The notes: generated from the letters alone by a model not told the origin. A stretch of 64,000 nt of DNA from Sideroxydans lithotrophicus ES-1 (GCF_000025705.1 NC_013959.1:2116001-2180000), one strand, 5' to 3'. Counted from the stretch's first letter, positions 1-10,450 are shown. Translations and numbers: made by a program.

Positions 1-438
1 CATGCGTTCCAGTTTCTCCAGCAGCGCGACCTTGTCATCGGCTTTCAGGGTCGCGATGGGATCGTGCGGCAGGTAAAGCGCCCGCGCCTTGCCGACATGC
101 ATATGGGCAGCCGTCTGCTTGCCGCCCTGGCGTGCAATCGCGCGGGTGGCCAATGCGGCATCTTCCAGTGCATGCAGCGTGATGTCATCGGAGTAGGCGA
201 AGGCGGTCTTCTCGCCACTCACCGCACGCACCCCGACCCCCTGGTCGATATTGAAGCTGCCGGATTTGACGATGCCTTCCTCCAGCGCCCAGCTCTCGGC
301 ACGACTGTACTGGAAATAAAGGTCGGCGTAATCCACACGATGTGCCAGCATCTTGCCGAACACCTGTTCCAGATTGCGCGGCTCCAATCCATGCTCAGTG
401 AGCAAGGCACGTTGCGCCAGTTGCATCGTTGAACTCAT
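1..438 (-). CDS. tldD: TldD metalloprotease subunit (N-terminal part, cut by window edge)
   Basis: The first 146 codons of a TldD/PmbA-family protein are present; the rest lies beyond the window start. TldD with TldE forms a cytoplasmic zinc protease that degrades unfolded peptides and processes microcin or modified-peptide precursors; this is family knowledge. The N-terminal region carries the family pattern: DYADLYFQY at about residues 37-45, an EEGIVKSGSF-type strand and a GVGVRAV segment. The zinc ligands would be in the missing C-terminal half. The ATG at 438 overlaps the TGA of the upstream amidase gene (ATGA at 435-438), which implies translational coupling. Together with yhdP this forms the yhdP-nit-tldD operon common in betaproteobacteria. 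Confidence 0.9.
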   Translation of the reverse strand, partial: MSSTMQLAQRALLTEHGLEPRNLEQVFGKMLAHRVDYADLYFQYSRAESWALEEGIVKSGSFNIDQGVGVRAVSGEKTAFAYSDDITLHALEDAALATRAIARQGGKQTAAHMHVGKARALYLPHDPIATLKADDKVALLEKLERM

Positions 439-1292
439 GTGTTGCATGACAGCGTACGATGCGACAGGGCAGGCAGGCTGCTGCGCAAGCTGGCCTGGTA
501 TGAGGGATTCACATCGGCGATGACCACACCGGAACCACGTTGCAACTCATCCATGACGCGCCCCCAGGGGTCGACGATCATGCTGTGACCGTGCGTCTCG
601 CGTCCGCTCACATGGTAACCGCCTTGGGCTGCCGCGATGACATAGGACAGATTCTCGATGGCACGGGCACGCACCAGCGGCTCCCAGTGCACCTTGCCGG
701 TGGTTGCGGTAAATGCCGAGGGCAGCACGATGATGTTCACGTCCTTCATGGCGCGAAACAGCTCGGGAAAGCGCAAGTCGTAGCAGATTGCCAGACCGAT
801 GCGCCCGAACGGGCTGTCGACCACCACTACCTTGTCGCCCGGTTCGATGGTCTGCGCTTCGTTGTAGCTCTCGTTGCCCAGCGTCAGGTTGAACAGGTGG
901 ATCTTGTCGTAACGCGCGACTTGCGCGCCGGTCTCGTCGAACACCAGCAGGCTGTTGCGCACCTTGTCCGGCGTATTGGCTGCCAAGGGAATGGAACCAC
1001 CCACCAGCCATATCTTGTGCTTGCGCGCCATCTCGCTGAGAAAGCTCTGGATCGGTCCCTGGCCCGGCAGCTCGCGCACCTTGACCTTGTCCTGTTCGTT
1101 CATGCCCATGATGGCGAAGAACTCGGGCAGCACCACCAGCTTCGCCCCCTGCTCCGCCGCCTTGGCGATCAGGCGTCGCGCCTCGCTCAGGTTGCCTTCG
1201 ACCTTGGGGCCGGAGGCCATCTGGATGGCGGCGACCTTGAAGGCATTGAGTTGCGCGGCGATTCTGGACTGGGTGCTATCGAGGGATGACAT
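435..1292 (-). CDS. Carbon-nitrogen hydrolase, Nit1/Nit2-like (probable deaminated-glutathione amidase)
   Basis: A 285-residue nitrilase-superfamily amidase with the full catalytic triad visible: E57 in LVVLPEFF, K130 in RYDKIHLFN and C170 in GLAICYDLRFPELFR. The RFPELFR context and the size match the Nit1/NitA clade, which hydrolyses deaminated glutathione in metabolite repair. That substrate is inferred from family membership. The protein should be cytosolic. The gene sits 66 bases after yhdP and shares an ATGA overlap with tldD, so all three are probably co-transcribed. The ATG at 1292 gives a slightly long N-terminus before the first core strand (FKVAAIQMASG); a shorter start cannot be excluded. 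Confidence 0.9.
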   Translation of the reverse strand: MSSLDSTQSRIAAQLNAFKVAAIQMASGPKVEGNLSEARRLIAKAAEQGAKLVVLPEFFAIMGMNEQDKVKVRELPGQGPIQSFLSEMARKHKIWLVGGSIPLAANTPDKVRNSLLVFDETGAQVARYDKIHLFNLTLGNESYNEAQTIEPGDKVVVVDSPFGRIGLAICYDLRFPELFRAMKDVNIIVLPSAFTATTGKVHWEPLVRARAIENLSYVIAAAQGGYHVSGRETHGHSMIVDPWGRVMDELQRGSGVVIADVNPSYQASLRSSLPALSHRTLSCNT

Positions 1293-1358
1293 ATTCGACT
1301 TTCAGTAATTTTGGTTATTCGGGCCTTGCCATGCTTGATGCTGATCATTGGTTCGACA

Positions 1359-4300
1359 TTACGGAGATTTGGGCTGTCCGACCTTTTCCACCTTGGGATC
1401 CACCCAACTGCCGCTGACATTGTATTCAAACGACACCAGCTTATCGAGCGGATCGCGCAATAATTTGTTTGCCAGCAACACTCCCATGCCGACCACAGGT
1501 CCGGCGGCAAATGAAAGCAATGAAACGTTATCGCCGATAGTCGGCAGGACGCGCACCTTCAGATCCTGCGTCTCGTGGTTTATATCGACCTGCCCGGCCA
1601 TGGTAACCTTTGCCGCCGCCCCCGTAAGTTTCATATCGTTGGTCAGCAACAGACCATTCACAATTTGGGCATTGCCGGTGATGCTGTCGAACTGGAATCC
1701 GCCGCTGAACACATCGGTAAAGTCCAGCGTGATGCGTTTCGGGATGGATTGCAGGCTCAGCACGCCGAGCAGCTTGGCCGCACCGGGATCGACCTTGAGA
1801 AAGCGTCCTTTGCCGACGTTCAAATGGATCTCGCCGTTCAGTTTGGAGTAGGCAAAGGTATCCGGCGCTCCCGCCCAGTGCAGGTCGCTTTGCAGAGAAC
1901 CGCTGCCGTCCTTGAGACTTTCCGGATAACCCGAGCGCGACAATATCTTGCCCGCATCGCTGATATCCACACGCAACTTGACCTGCGTCTGTTCGGGCTT
2001 GGCCTGCCACTTGCCGCTCATGCTCAACACGCCATCCGGATTGACCAGTTGCAGATTATCCAGGAGTACATCCCCGTCGGATTCGCTCATGTTCATTTCC
2101 AGCTTGCCGAGGTGACGTCCCTTGTAGACGAGTTTATCTACCGCCACATCAACTTCCGGGAACGAGGAATTGTCTGGCGGGCCGCTCCTCGCCAGAACTT
2201 CCGGCACGGTCGGTGCGGAATCGAAGTGCCCTTCGCCCAGCATCGCGTTCTTGAAGCGTCCAAGCAACTTGCCGTTGCCCTGCGGCTGCCAGATCACATC
2301 GCCATTCAATTCCCGCGAAGCCAGCCGCAGGCTGAGCAATCCGTTGCGTCCGCTGCCGTTGATGTCCAGCGCATTCACCGTATTGCCGTAACCGGTCAAC
2401 TTATCCACGGTCACATCGATGCCGGCAATGTTGGGCAGCTCCCCGCCATTCGAGGCAAACCCCAAACCGCTCCACCCCTCGATCGACACATGCGGCAACC
2501 TGCCGACCACCCATATTCCTTCCCTGCCGCCTTTTGCCGCACTGCCGCCGAGTGCGATGCGTCCGCGCCGGATGTTCCATGTCCCGTCCTTGCCGAGTTG
2601 GCGCGCCAACCGGGCATCGACCAGCGTCCCGACGCTCAAGCCCAGCATGTCCTGCCGCGAGCCGATGCTCTTTTGCTCGAAATGGAATGGCACGCGTTCG
2701 CCGGCCCGCTTGTTGAAAGGCTCCGGCAAGTCCGACGTAACCCCCTGCAGATCGGAATCCAGCGTCACATCGGCCTGTTTGTTCTGCACGCGGATATCGG
2801 CATTCCAGTCTGCCCCGCCATGCACGCGGCGTAACAGCGGCTGCGGAGTCACTGCGTTCAGATTGTCCAGGTCGAACTTGCCATATGCCTTGGTCATCAG
2901 GGCCCCGTTCTGGCTCGCCACCATCAGATGCGCTGCACCGCCAAGTATCTGCGCACTAATGTCGCCCGCATTCACCGACGATTCGGTGAACAGCAACACG
3001 CCATTCACTTTTCGCAATACCGGCACATTCTTGTCGAGATCGATGTCGTTGTTGGCGAAATGGTAGTCACCCCGCACCTTGACCGGCTCATCGCTGTCCA
3101 GCGGAATGTCGAGTTGCAGCCCCAGCCTGCCGTCGCCGCTCGCCTTGATCCCTTCGGTGAAGCCATCGAGGTAGCCGTTCACCGGGCTCTTGCCGATGTA
3201 ATCAAGGCAACGCTGCGTGGCATCTGCCGCTTCGCCGCGCACTTGCAACAGCAGGTTGTTCGCCAGCAAGTCGGGAATGCTTACTTTGATATTCTGCAGA
3301 TGCGCGCCCGCCGTCGTGGCTGTCGCTGCTTTGATTTCCAGCTTGTTGCCTTCTATCAACAGGTCGGTCTGTGCATCCTCGATACGCGGCCAGCCCTTGG
3401 CGAACTCCATCTCCACATCCTTGGCCCGCGCTTCCAGCTTGAAGATGCCGCGCTTGTTCCCGACAAAGGGAAAGTCGCGCAGATCCCCGCGCAGCCGCAC
3501 GCGAAACTTGTCCGCCTGCCCCCCCTGCAAGGCCGCCTGCAACCAGTCGTGCGTCGCCTTGTTCACCGCCGGTAGCGGGGTATAGCGCCCGGTGCGCTGC
3601 ACTGCGACACGCGTCATATCGACCGTAGCGTCGATTGATCCTGGACCGTCACGTTCAGTCTGGTAACTGCCATAGATGGTTCCGGCAAGGTCGGCGTTGG
3701 ACAGCACAACATTGTTCAGCTTGATCTCCAATCCTTGCGCGTTGCGTTGCCAGCCGAGCCGGGCCGCAAGCTTGTCGAACTCTACGGGCTCGGCGAACAA
3801 TTGCGGAACATCCAGACTGAGCTTGCGGCTGTCGATCGTGAGCAAACCGCCACTGTCCGCGCCATCCACCTCCCCGCTCAAACCGGAAAAACCGGGCAGC
3901 CCGCCGACTCGCCGCATCGACAATCCGTCGAAGCGCGCCCTGATCTCGTAGCGAGTGATGTTATCGATGCTGCCTTGCCACTGTGCCTGCAGATCGTCGA
4001 TCTGGCCGCGCGGCTGCGCCCCGATCCAGCGCTCCTTGATTTCCTTGTTCAGCGGCAGGTAGTCCATCATCCTGACGAATCCGCCCAGTCTCAGGGCGTT
4101 AGCCCGTATCTCGCCGGAAGACTGCTGCGAACCTTCCGGTCCCGACATCAGGCGCAGGTAGAAATCGGTTGGCTTCAATTCGAAGCCATCGCGCATTTTC
4201 AGTGCCAACCGTTGCGTATTGACCTCGAAGCCGCGCTCCAGCTGGTGCCAGCCGATACGCCCGCGCATTTCCTTCAGGTCAAGCTGCGGCAACTCTTCCG

Positions 4301-5180
4301 ACAGTCGCGCCCGCACTCCCGCCAGGGCGACGTCAGCATCCACACTGCTCAATTGTCCCTGCTCGAAGCCCAGCCACATCCGCAACGCGCCCTTGCCATG
4401 CTTGAATGCGTTCGGCAGCGACACCCAGGGTTTCCATGCCAGCACGTCGGCATAGTCGAGCTGGGTGTAGAGCTGTCCGCGCCAGTCGCTCATGTCGGTG
4501 AAACTGTCGCCGTAGAAATTCCCGCGCACATCCAGTCGGGAAGCCAGCCTTTCCGGCGCCGAAGCAAGCACCGCGAAACGATGGCGCCCGAACCGGTTGT
4601 CGATGCTCAGGTCCACATGTTCCAGTGCCAATAGCGGCGCGCCACGCAAGTCGTCCTGCCAGGTAATGCGTCCGTCGCGAATGACCACATTGGATTGGTG
4701 CAGCAACCAATCTGCGCTATCCGGCCCCTCGGCAGATTGTCCTTCAAGGGGGATGCCAGCCACGAACCAGTGCCCCTGCGCATCGCGCCGCACCGACAGG
4801 TCGGGACTGTCGATCTCCAGTCGTTGAAAGCGCAGTTCCGCCGTGAACAGGCTGGTCCATGCCACGGTATTCTCCAGGCGCGGCAAACTCAGCGCGACAT
4901 GGCCCTGTTTATCCAGTATCTGCACCTCGGACAACAACAGACGCGGACGCAAACCATCCCAATCCGCCTCTATCCTTCCTATGTGCAGCGGTTGACCGAT
5001 GGCGACGCTCGCCGCGGCGGTGATCTGTTCGTGATAGCGTTCGATGTCCGGCAATATGCGATAACGCAAGGTCAGCAGCACCAGCGCGCCGGCGATCGCC
5101 AACAGCAAGGAGATTTCCAGCGCGATGCGGGTCAACGTCCCCATTCCGCGCCAGGCCAGAAGAAGGGAGTTTTTCAGCAT
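1359..5180 (-). CDS. yhdP: YhdP family AsmA-like envelope protein
   Basis: A 1273-residue protein with one N-terminal transmembrane segment (about residues 17-40) followed by a very long, beta-rich periplasmic region with many repeated strand units. This is the architecture of YhdP, which with TamB and YdbH is thought to bridge the inner and outer membranes for phospholipid transport. The length is close to the E. coli homologue (about 1266). N-terminal features such as IGRIEADWDGLRPRL and the C-terminal AAGPVVGMGVLLANKLL region fit the family. It is the first gene of the operon with the amidase and tldD, and is divergent from glnE across about 100 bases. The function is from the family. Confidence 0.92.
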   Translation of the reverse strand: MLKNSLLLAWRGMGTLTRIALEISLLLAIAGALVLLTLRYRILPDIERYHEQITAAASVAIGQPLHIGRIEADWDGLRPRLLLSEVQILDKQGHVALSLPRLENTVAWTSLFTAELRFQRLEIDSPDLSVRRDAQGHWFVAGIPLEGQSAEGPDSADWLLHQSNVVIRDGRITWQDDLRGAPLLALEHVDLSIDNRFGRHRFAVLASAPERLASRLDVRGNFYGDSFTDMSDWRGQLYTQLDYADVLAWKPWVSLPNAFKHGKGALRMWLGFEQGQLSSVDADVALAGVRARLSEELPQLDLKEMRGRIGWHQLERGFEVNTQRLALKMRDGFELKPTDFYLRLMSGPEGSQQSSGEIRANALRLGGFVRMMDYLPLNKEIKERWIGAQPRGQIDDLQAQWQGSIDNITRYEIRARFDGLSMRRVGGLPGFSGLSGEVDGADSGGLLTIDSRKLSLDVPQLFAEPVEFDKLAARLGWQRNAQGLEIKLNNVVLSNADLAGTIYGSYQTERDGPGSIDATVDMTRVAVQRTGRYTPLPAVNKATHDWLQAALQGGQADKFRVRLRGDLRDFPFVGNKRGIFKLEARAKDVEMEFAKGWPRIEDAQTDLLIEGNKLEIKAATATTAGAHLQNIKVSIPDLLANNLLLQVRGEAADATQRCLDYIGKSPVNGYLDGFTEGIKASGDGRLGLQLDIPLDSDEPVKVRGDYHFANNDIDLDKNVPVLRKVNGVLLFTESSVNAGDISAQILGGAAHLMVASQNGALMTKAYGKFDLDNLNAVTPQPLLRRVHGGADWNADIRVQNKQADVTLDSDLQGVTSDLPEPFNKRAGERVPFHFEQKSIGSRQDMLGLSVGTLVDARLARQLGKDGTWNIRRGRIALGGSAAKGGREGIWVVGRLPHVSIEGWSGLGFASNGGELPNIAGIDVTVDKLTGYGNTVNALDINGSGRNGLLSLRLASRELNGDVIWQPQGNGKLLGRFKNAMLGEGHFDSAPTVPEVLARSGPPDNSSFPEVDVAVDKLVYKGRHLGKLEMNMSESDGDVLLDNLQLVNPDGVLSMSGKWQAKPEQTQVKLRVDISDAGKILSRSGYPESLKDGSGSLQSDLHWAGAPDTFAYSKLNGEIHLNVGKGRFLKVDPGAAKLLGVLSLQSIPKRITLDFTDVFSGGFQFDSITGNAQIVNGLLLTNDMKLTGAAAKVTMAGQVDINHETQDLKVRVLPTIGDNVSLLSFAAGPVVGMGVLLANKLLRDPLDKLVSFEYNVSGSWVDPKVEKVGQPKSP

Positions 5181-5232
5181 TGTGTGCGGGATGACAGCAT
5201 GAAGAAATGAGACCGGCAGTGCATGGAGAACC

Positions 5233-5238
5233 TATAAT
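5233..5238 (+). promoter_or_regulatory. Candidate -10 box for glnE
   Basis: A perfect TATAAT lies in the divergent yhdP/glnE spacer, 47 bases before the glnE start. The upstream region at 16-18 bases has only weak similarity to a -35 box, so the promoter may need an activator or may be weak. Confidence 0.45.
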
Positions 5239-5284
5239 GCAACGAAGAAGGACAGTGAGCATATTTTAACCCGAAGCCCCCCGC

Positions 5285-8038
5285 ATGAATACCGAAAACC
5301 CTCGCCCCGCAACCGATTTCGACGGACTGGTACGGCACGCCAGATATTGCAGCCGCTATCTCGCCCGGCTGCTGGATGCCGAGCCGGAACTGCTGGGCTG
5401 GTTGCGTGCACATCTTCTCACCCCGTGCAGCGCCGGGGTGGTGCACTCCTGGTCGGACGAGCTTCCGGCCGACAACGAGGAGCAGCTGTCACGCGCGCTA
5501 CGCCAGCTGCGCAAACGCGTCATGCTGCATGTACTGACCCGCGACCTGAACGGATTGGCCGACCTCGGCGAAGTGATGCGCAGCATGACCACCCTGGCCG
5601 AACTGGCCGTACGCCGTGCGCAAACACTCATCATGCAAAACATGGTCGAACAATTCGGGCACCCCATAGGCAAGGAGAACGGAGCTCGTCAGGAACTGCT
5701 GGTGATCGGCATGGGCAAGCTGGGCGGCGGCGAGTTGAACGTCTCTTCGGACATCGACCTGATCTTCGTCTATCCCGAAGACGGGGAGACCAGCGGCGCA
5801 CGCGGCTTGTCCAACCACGAATTCTTCAACCGTCTCGGGCGTAGAACGATCGCCCTCATCAACGACCTGACCGCCGATGGTTACGTGTTCCGCGTCGATA
5901 TGCGCCTGCGTCCTTACGGCGACAGCGGCCCGCTGACCATGAGCTTCGCCGCGCTGGAAGAATATCTGGTATCGCAGGGACGCGAATGGGAGCGTTATGC
6001 CTGGATAAAGGCCCGCGTCATTTCGCCGGAAAACAGCCCGCATACCGCCGAGTTGGAAAAACTCGTGCAGCCGTTCGTATTCCGCAAATACCTGGATTTC
6101 GGCTCGTTCGATTCCATGCGCAAGCTGCATGCGCAGATTCGCGCCGAAGTCGCCCGCCGCGACCGGCATCACAACATCAAGCTCGGCCGCGGCGGCATCC
6201 GCGAGATCGAATTCATCGCACAGGTGTTCCAGCTGATACGCGGGGGTCGCGATGCCCGCCTGCGTATCCGCCCCACACAACAGGTATTACAGCAACTGGC
6301 GCATGACGGGGAACTTGCCGCAGATGTGGTAGCCCGACTGGATAACAGCTATGTCTTCCTGCGCAACCTCGAGCACCGTTTGCAATATCTCGACGACCAG
6401 CAGACCCAGGAGCTGCCGGAAAACGTCGAACAGCGATCCATCATCGCCGAAGCAATGGGATATGCCGACTATGACGCCTTGCTTGCCGCATTGTTTCCAC
6501 TGCGTGAGTTCGTCAGCCAGCAATTCGAGACCGTGTTCGGGGCCAAGCAGGAAAGCGTTGACAACACCTGGTGGCGAGACGATGCCACAACAGGAGAATT
6601 CGATAGGGCGCTTGCTGCGCTCGGTTATGGCGAGAGCGGCCTGCTCGCCGAAAATCTGCTGCAGTTCCGCAACGGCAGCCGCTACCAGCAATTGCCGGAG
6701 TTCAGCCGCCAACGGCTGGACAAGCTGGTACCACGACTGGCAGAACTCTGCACAGAGACTTCCAATCCGGACAAGGCGTTGCATCGCACACTTGTCTTGC
6801 TGGAAGCGATCGCACGCCGCGCCGCCTACCTGGCTTTCCTTGCCGAATATCCGCAGGCATTGCCGCGCCTGGTCCGGCTGCTATCTGCCAGCGCCTGGGC
6901 GGGCGATTATCTGACCCAGCACCCCATCCTGCTCGACGAACTGCTGGACACACGCGAACTGTATGTCGCGCCGGACTGGCCCGAACTCGATGCGAGGCTG
7001 ACGTCGCAACTTGCCGCACATGCCGGCGATACCGAGCGGGAAATGGACACGCTGCGCCAGTTCCAGCAGGCGCAGACTTTCCAGCTGCTGGCAATGGACC
7101 TGCAGGGCCTTTTGCCGCTGGAAAGACTGAGCGACCACCTGAGCGACCTCGCCGATCTGCTACTCCGCCATGTGCTGCGCCTGTGCTGGCGCGATGCGCG
7201 CAAAAAACACCGCGAGCAGCCGCACTTCGCCAGTGACAATTTCGCATCCAGCTCGCTGGATAGCGAATTGCCTGCCTTTGGTATCATCGCCTATGGCAAG
7301 CTGGGCGGACGCGAACTGGGTTACGCCTCAGACCTCGACCTGGTATTCCTCTATGACGATGATCATCCCGATGCCGGCGAGGTCTATGCCCGCCTGGCAC
7401 AACGCATCAACACCATGCTTTCCAGCTACACCTCTTCCGGCCGCCTGTACGAAGTCGATCTGCGCCTGCGACCGAACGGCGAGAGCGGATTGCTGGTCAG
7501 TTCGATCGCCGCATTCGAGGAGTATCAGCGCAACAATGCATGGGTATGGGAACACCAGGCTCTGACACGGGCCCGCTTTTGCGCAGGAGATGAGTCTGTT
7601 GGCGTGCAGTTCGAGCGCATCCGCAACGAAGTTCTGCGCATGCCGCGCGACATTGCCAGGCTACGCCAAGATGTCATCGAAATGCGCCGGAAGATGCACG
7701 ACGGCCATCCCAACAAAACATCGCTGTTCGACATCAAACAGGACGGCGGCGGCATGGTGGACATCGAGTTCATGGTGCAATTCATCGTGCTCGCTCACGC
7801 CGCAGTCCACCCGGAGCTCACGGCAAACAGCGGCAACCTGGCGCTTCTGGACATGGCAGCGAAGCTGGAGCTGATCGATGGCGGACTCAGCAGCCAGGTG
7901 CGCGAGTTGTACCGGGAGCTGCGCCGCATCCAGCATCAGATGCGCCTGAACAATCAGGAGCCCTGCCGCATCGAGCGGGGCCTCATGGACATTACGCCCG
8001 TAACAGAGTTGTGGAAATCGCTGCTGGACGGAACCTAG
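5285..8038 (+). CDS. glnE: Bifunctional glutamine synthetase adenylyltransferase/adenylyl-removing enzyme
   Basis: A 917-residue protein (E. coli GlnE is 946) with two nucleotidyltransferase domains. The N-terminal deadenylylase motif GMGKLGGGELN followed by SDIDLIFVY is near residues 142-165; the C-terminal adenylyltransferase motif AYGKLGGREL followed by SDLDLVFLYDDD is near 667-692. Each is followed by an RLRP(Y/N)G motif. The enzyme attaches or removes AMP on glutamine synthetase in response to PII and glutamine, so it sets nitrogen assimilation. The gene stands alone on the plus strand, and its stop shares the bases CTAG with the stop of the convergent cyclase gene. Confidence 0.96.
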   Translation: MNTENPRPATDFDGLVRHARYCSRYLARLLDAEPELLGWLRAHLLTPCSAGVVHSWSDELPADNEEQLSRALRQLRKRVMLHVLTRDLNGLADLGEVMRSMTTLAELAVRRAQTLIMQNMVEQFGHPIGKENGARQELLVIGMGKLGGGELNVSSDIDLIFVYPEDGETSGARGLSNHEFFNRLGRRTIALINDLTADGYVFRVDMRLRPYGDSGPLTMSFAALEEYLVSQGREWERYAWIKARVISPENSPHTAELEKLVQPFVFRKYLDFGSFDSMRKLHAQIRAEVARRDRHHNIKLGRGGIREIEFIAQVFQLIRGGRDARLRIRPTQQVLQQLAHDGELAADVVARLDNSYVFLRNLEHRLQYLDDQQTQELPENVEQRSIIAEAMGYADYDALLAALFPLREFVSQQFETVFGAKQESVDNTWWRDDATTGEFDRALAALGYGESGLLAENLLQFRNGSRYQQLPEFSRQRLDKLVPRLAELCTETSNPDKALHRTLVLLEAIARRAAYLAFLAEYPQALPRLVRLLSASAWAGDYLTQHPILLDELLDTRELYVAPDWPELDARLTSQLAAHAGDTEREMDTLRQFQQAQTFQLLAMDLQGLLPLERLSDHLSDLADLLLRHVLRLCWRDARKKHREQPHFASDNFASSSLDSELPAFGIIAYGKLGGRELGYASDLDLVFLYDDDHPDAGEVYARLAQRINTMLSSYTSSGRLYEVDLRLRPNGESGLLVSSIAAFEEYQRNNAWVWEHQALTRARFCAGDESVGVQFERIRNEVLRMPRDIARLRQDVIEMRRKMHDGHPNKTSLFDIKQDGGGMVDIEFMVQFIVLAHAAVHPELTANSGNLALLDMAAKLELIDGGLSSQVRELYRELRRIQHQMRLNNQEPCRIERGLMDITPVTELWKSLLDGT

Positions 8039-9354
8039 GCAGAAGCCGGCGCTCCGCCTGCGGCAGGAAGGTGGTAGACGTTGCCCGCGGTGTCCGGCCC
8101 ATCTGCATGTGCGACACGTCCGATCATGCGGTATGAGGTCATCTCCCCCTTGCCTTTGACGTTCAGCACATTGGGCGGCTCGAACAGGTAGCCGAAGCGA
8201 AGCCGGTTATAGGTGAGCTTGTCGGTCAGGATGTGCCCTTGTCGCGCGTCATCGGTCAGCCGGCTGGCGATATTCACCGTATCGCCCCACAGGTCATAGA
8301 TGAATCGTTTGGTGCCGATCACGCCAGCCACGACCGGACCGGTAGCGATGCCGATATGGATACCCAGGTTGCGCTTGACCAACGCCGGATGCCTGGCAAC
8401 AAAATCCAGCATGTCGATCGCCATGTTGGCCATGTCCTCCACGTAATCTGGCCGTTCCCGCGACAGGCCACCCACCACCATGTAGGCATCGCCGATGGTC
8501 TTGATCTTCTCCAGACCGTATTTCTCGGAAAGCTCGTCGAAACCGGAGAAGACAGTATTGAGCAAACCGACCATCTGCTCCGGCGACATCTGTTCTGTAA
8601 GCTGGGTGAAGTTCACTAGATCGGCGAACATCACGGTCACATCGGCATAACCGTCGGCGATCAGCCCCTGGCTGTTCTTCAGGCGTTCGGCAATGTTGGA
8701 TGGCAATACATTGAACAGCACCCGCTCCGACTTCTTCTGCTCTTCCGCCAGCAACGCGTGCTGCTGGTCCAGCTGGATCTTGATCTTTTCAGTCTCTACC
8801 ACGAAGTAGCGCACCAGAAAATACAGGATGGACGACATCGCCGCAAAGTTGAGTGCAAAGAACACGCCGATGGTGTTCATCGGAATACCGGTCGCCGTCC
8901 CTGAACCCAGATAGAAATCGAAGAAACCGGACACTGCAGTGAGCACGATGTAAGCGAAGAACCAGGGAATGGACTCTTTCCAGCCGGACACCACCAGCGC
9001 CCCGATCGGCGCCAGCAAGGCCCAGAGCGCCACCCCGCTCGATGTGACCGAGCTGCCTATGCTCCATTGCATGATGAAAGGGGCGAACAGGAACAGGGTG
9101 AGCTGCACGAAGCGAAGGACCTCGAAATTGCGGGTCCGCATGTAATAGATCAGGGAGGCTACAGAGACGGCCTGGTAGCCGAGCGGGACGTTGCTGGAGA
9201 AGTTCAGGCCCATCATCCAGTAGATGGCCAGCCACAGCATGACAGCAAACGTCATGAAAGCGGCCGCGAAGATGAGCAGGCTCTTGCGCAGCTTCTCTTC
9301 CTGCGTATCCATCACTTCCGGCTTGACTTCCTTCGAATCGATGTGCTGCACCAT
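8035..9354 (-). CDS. Membrane-bound class III adenylate/guanylate cyclase
   Basis: About 439 residues: some six N-terminal transmembrane helices, a short helical linker (EKIKIQLDQQHALLAEEQKK) and a class III catalytic domain. Catalytic features are the metal-binding FADLVNFT segment, the EKIKTIGDAYM segment with the purine-contact Lys, and YDLWGDTVNIASRL with the transition-state Asn/Arg. Lys plus Asp at the purine-contact positions favours ATP, so cAMP is the likely product. No HAMP or ligand-binding domain is visible; the membrane part may be the sensor. The start is uncertain: the open frame reaches a TTG at 9435, with ATGs at 9378, 9363 and 9354. I chose 9354 because a G-rich stretch precedes it at suitable spacing. 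Confidence 0.88.
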   Translation of the reverse strand: MVQHIDSKEVKPEVMDTQEEKLRKSLLIFAAAFMTFAVMLWLAIYWMMGLNFSSNVPLGYQAVSVASLIYYMRTRNFEVLRFVQLTLFLFAPFIMQWSIGSSVTSSGVALWALLAPIGALVVSGWKESIPWFFAYIVLTAVSGFFDFYLGSGTATGIPMNTIGVFFALNFAAMSSILYFLVRYFVVETEKIKIQLDQQHALLAEEQKKSERVLFNVLPSNIAERLKNSQGLIADGYADVTVMFADLVNFTQLTEQMSPEQMVGLLNTVFSGFDELSEKYGLEKIKTIGDAYMVVGGLSRERPDYVEDMANMAIDMLDFVARHPALVKRNLGIHIGIATGPVVAGVIGTKRFIYDLWGDTVNIASRLTDDARQGHILTDKLTYNRLRFGYLFEPPNVLNVKGKGEMTSYRMIGRVAHADGPDTAGNVYHLPAAGGAPASA

Positions 9355-9459
9355 ACCGCCCATGCCCCCCGCTGCCATATAAAAGCAATGATTACATGAT
9401 ACGGCAACAAAAGGAATACACACGATCACGCTCAAGCCGGGATCGATCCAGATGCACCC

Positions 9460-9488
9460 TTCATAATCTGCACAGAAACAGCTAGAAT
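9460..9488 (+). promoter_or_regulatory. Candidate sigma-70 promoter for ilvE
   Basis: TTCATA at 9460-9465 and TAGAAT at 9483-9488 are separated by 17 bases, giving 4/6 and 5/6 matches to consensus. The predicted start near 9495 leaves a leader of about 35 bases before ilvE, ending in the ribosome site AAGGAAA. Confidence 0.5.
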
Positions 9489-9529
9489 CGCTGCCCTCGC
9501 AACAACATTACAAACTCAAGGAAATCACC

Positions 9530-10450
9530 ATGTCCATGTCCGACCGCGACGGCTTCATCTGGTACGACGGCAAGCTCGTACCCTGGCGCGAAGCCACCAC
9601 CCACGTGCTCACCCATACCCTGCATTACGGCATGGGGGTGTTTGAAGGCGTGCGGGCATACAAGACCACGCAGGGCACGGCCATCTTCCGCCTGCAGGAA
9701 CATACCGACCGCCTGTTCAATTCGGCCTCCATCTTCAAGATGAAGATGCCCTATGACAAGGCCACCCTGATGGAAGCGCAACGCGAAGTCGTCCGCGCCA
9801 ACAAGCTGGAATCCTGCTATATCCGCCCCATCGTGTTCTTCGGTTCCGAAGCGATGGGCATCGCCGCCACCACCCTGTCGGTACACGTCGCCATCGCGGC
9901 CTGGCCCTGGGGCGCCTATCTGGGCGAGGAGGGCATGGCCAAAGGCATCCGCGTGAAGACTTCCAGCTTCACCCGCCATCACGTGAACATCAACATGTGC
10001 CGCGCCAAATCGGTCGGCTCCTATACCAATTCCATCCTGGCGCATCAGGAAGTGGCACATGACGGCTACGACGAGGCCCTGCTGCTCGACCCGGAAGGCT
10101 ACGTGGCCGAAGGCGCGGGAGAGAACCTGTTCATCGTGAAGAAGGGCAAGCTGTATACCCCCGACCTGACCTCCTGCCTGGAAGGCATCACACGCGACTC
10201 CATCATCACGCTAGCCAAGGACATGGGGCTGGAACTGATCGAGAAACGCATCACGCGCGACGAAGTGTATTGTTGCGATGAGGCGTTCTTCACAGGTACC
10301 GCAGCCGAGGTCACCCCGATCCGCGAACTGGACACCCGCACCATCGGTATCGGCTCGCGCGGCCCGATCACGACCAAGCTGCAGGCTGCTTTCTTTGAAA
10401 TCGTCGCCGGCAAGAACAAGAAATACGCCGACTGGCTGGCACACGTATAA
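9530..10450 (+). CDS. ilvE: Branched-chain amino acid aminotransferase
   Basis: A 306-residue fold-type IV PLP transaminase that performs the last step of valine, leucine and isoleucine synthesis. The Schiff-base lysine is K160 in [12 protein letters not shown], and the family signature [11 protein letters not shown] follows. The N-terminal block [12 protein letters not shown] and the C-terminal [12 protein letters not shown] also match IlvE. AAGGAAA lies about 7 bases before the ATG at 9530. It heads a plus-strand run with a small zinc protein and waaF. It supplies leucine downstream of the leu genes found further along the window. Confidence 0.97.
   Translation: MSMSDRDGFIWYDGKLVPWREATTHVLTHTLHYGMGVFEGVRAYKTTQGTAIFRLQEHTDRLFNSASIFKMKMPYDKATLMEAQREVVRANKLESCYIRPIVFFGSEAMGIAATTLSVHVAIAAWPWGAYLGEEGMAKGIRVKTSSFTRHHVNINMCRAKSVGSYTNSILAHQEVAHDGYDEALLLDPEGYVAEGAGENLFIVKKGKLYTPDLTSCLEGITRDSIITLAKDMGLELIEKRITRDEVYCCDEAFFTGTAAEVTPIRELDTRTIGIGSRGPITTKLQAAFFEIVAGKNKKYADWLAHV

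Noticed and set aside
8035-9435. TTG at 9435 as the cyclase start
   Set aside because: It adds a Cys-rich hydrophobic tail not expected for the family, and no ribosome site precedes it.
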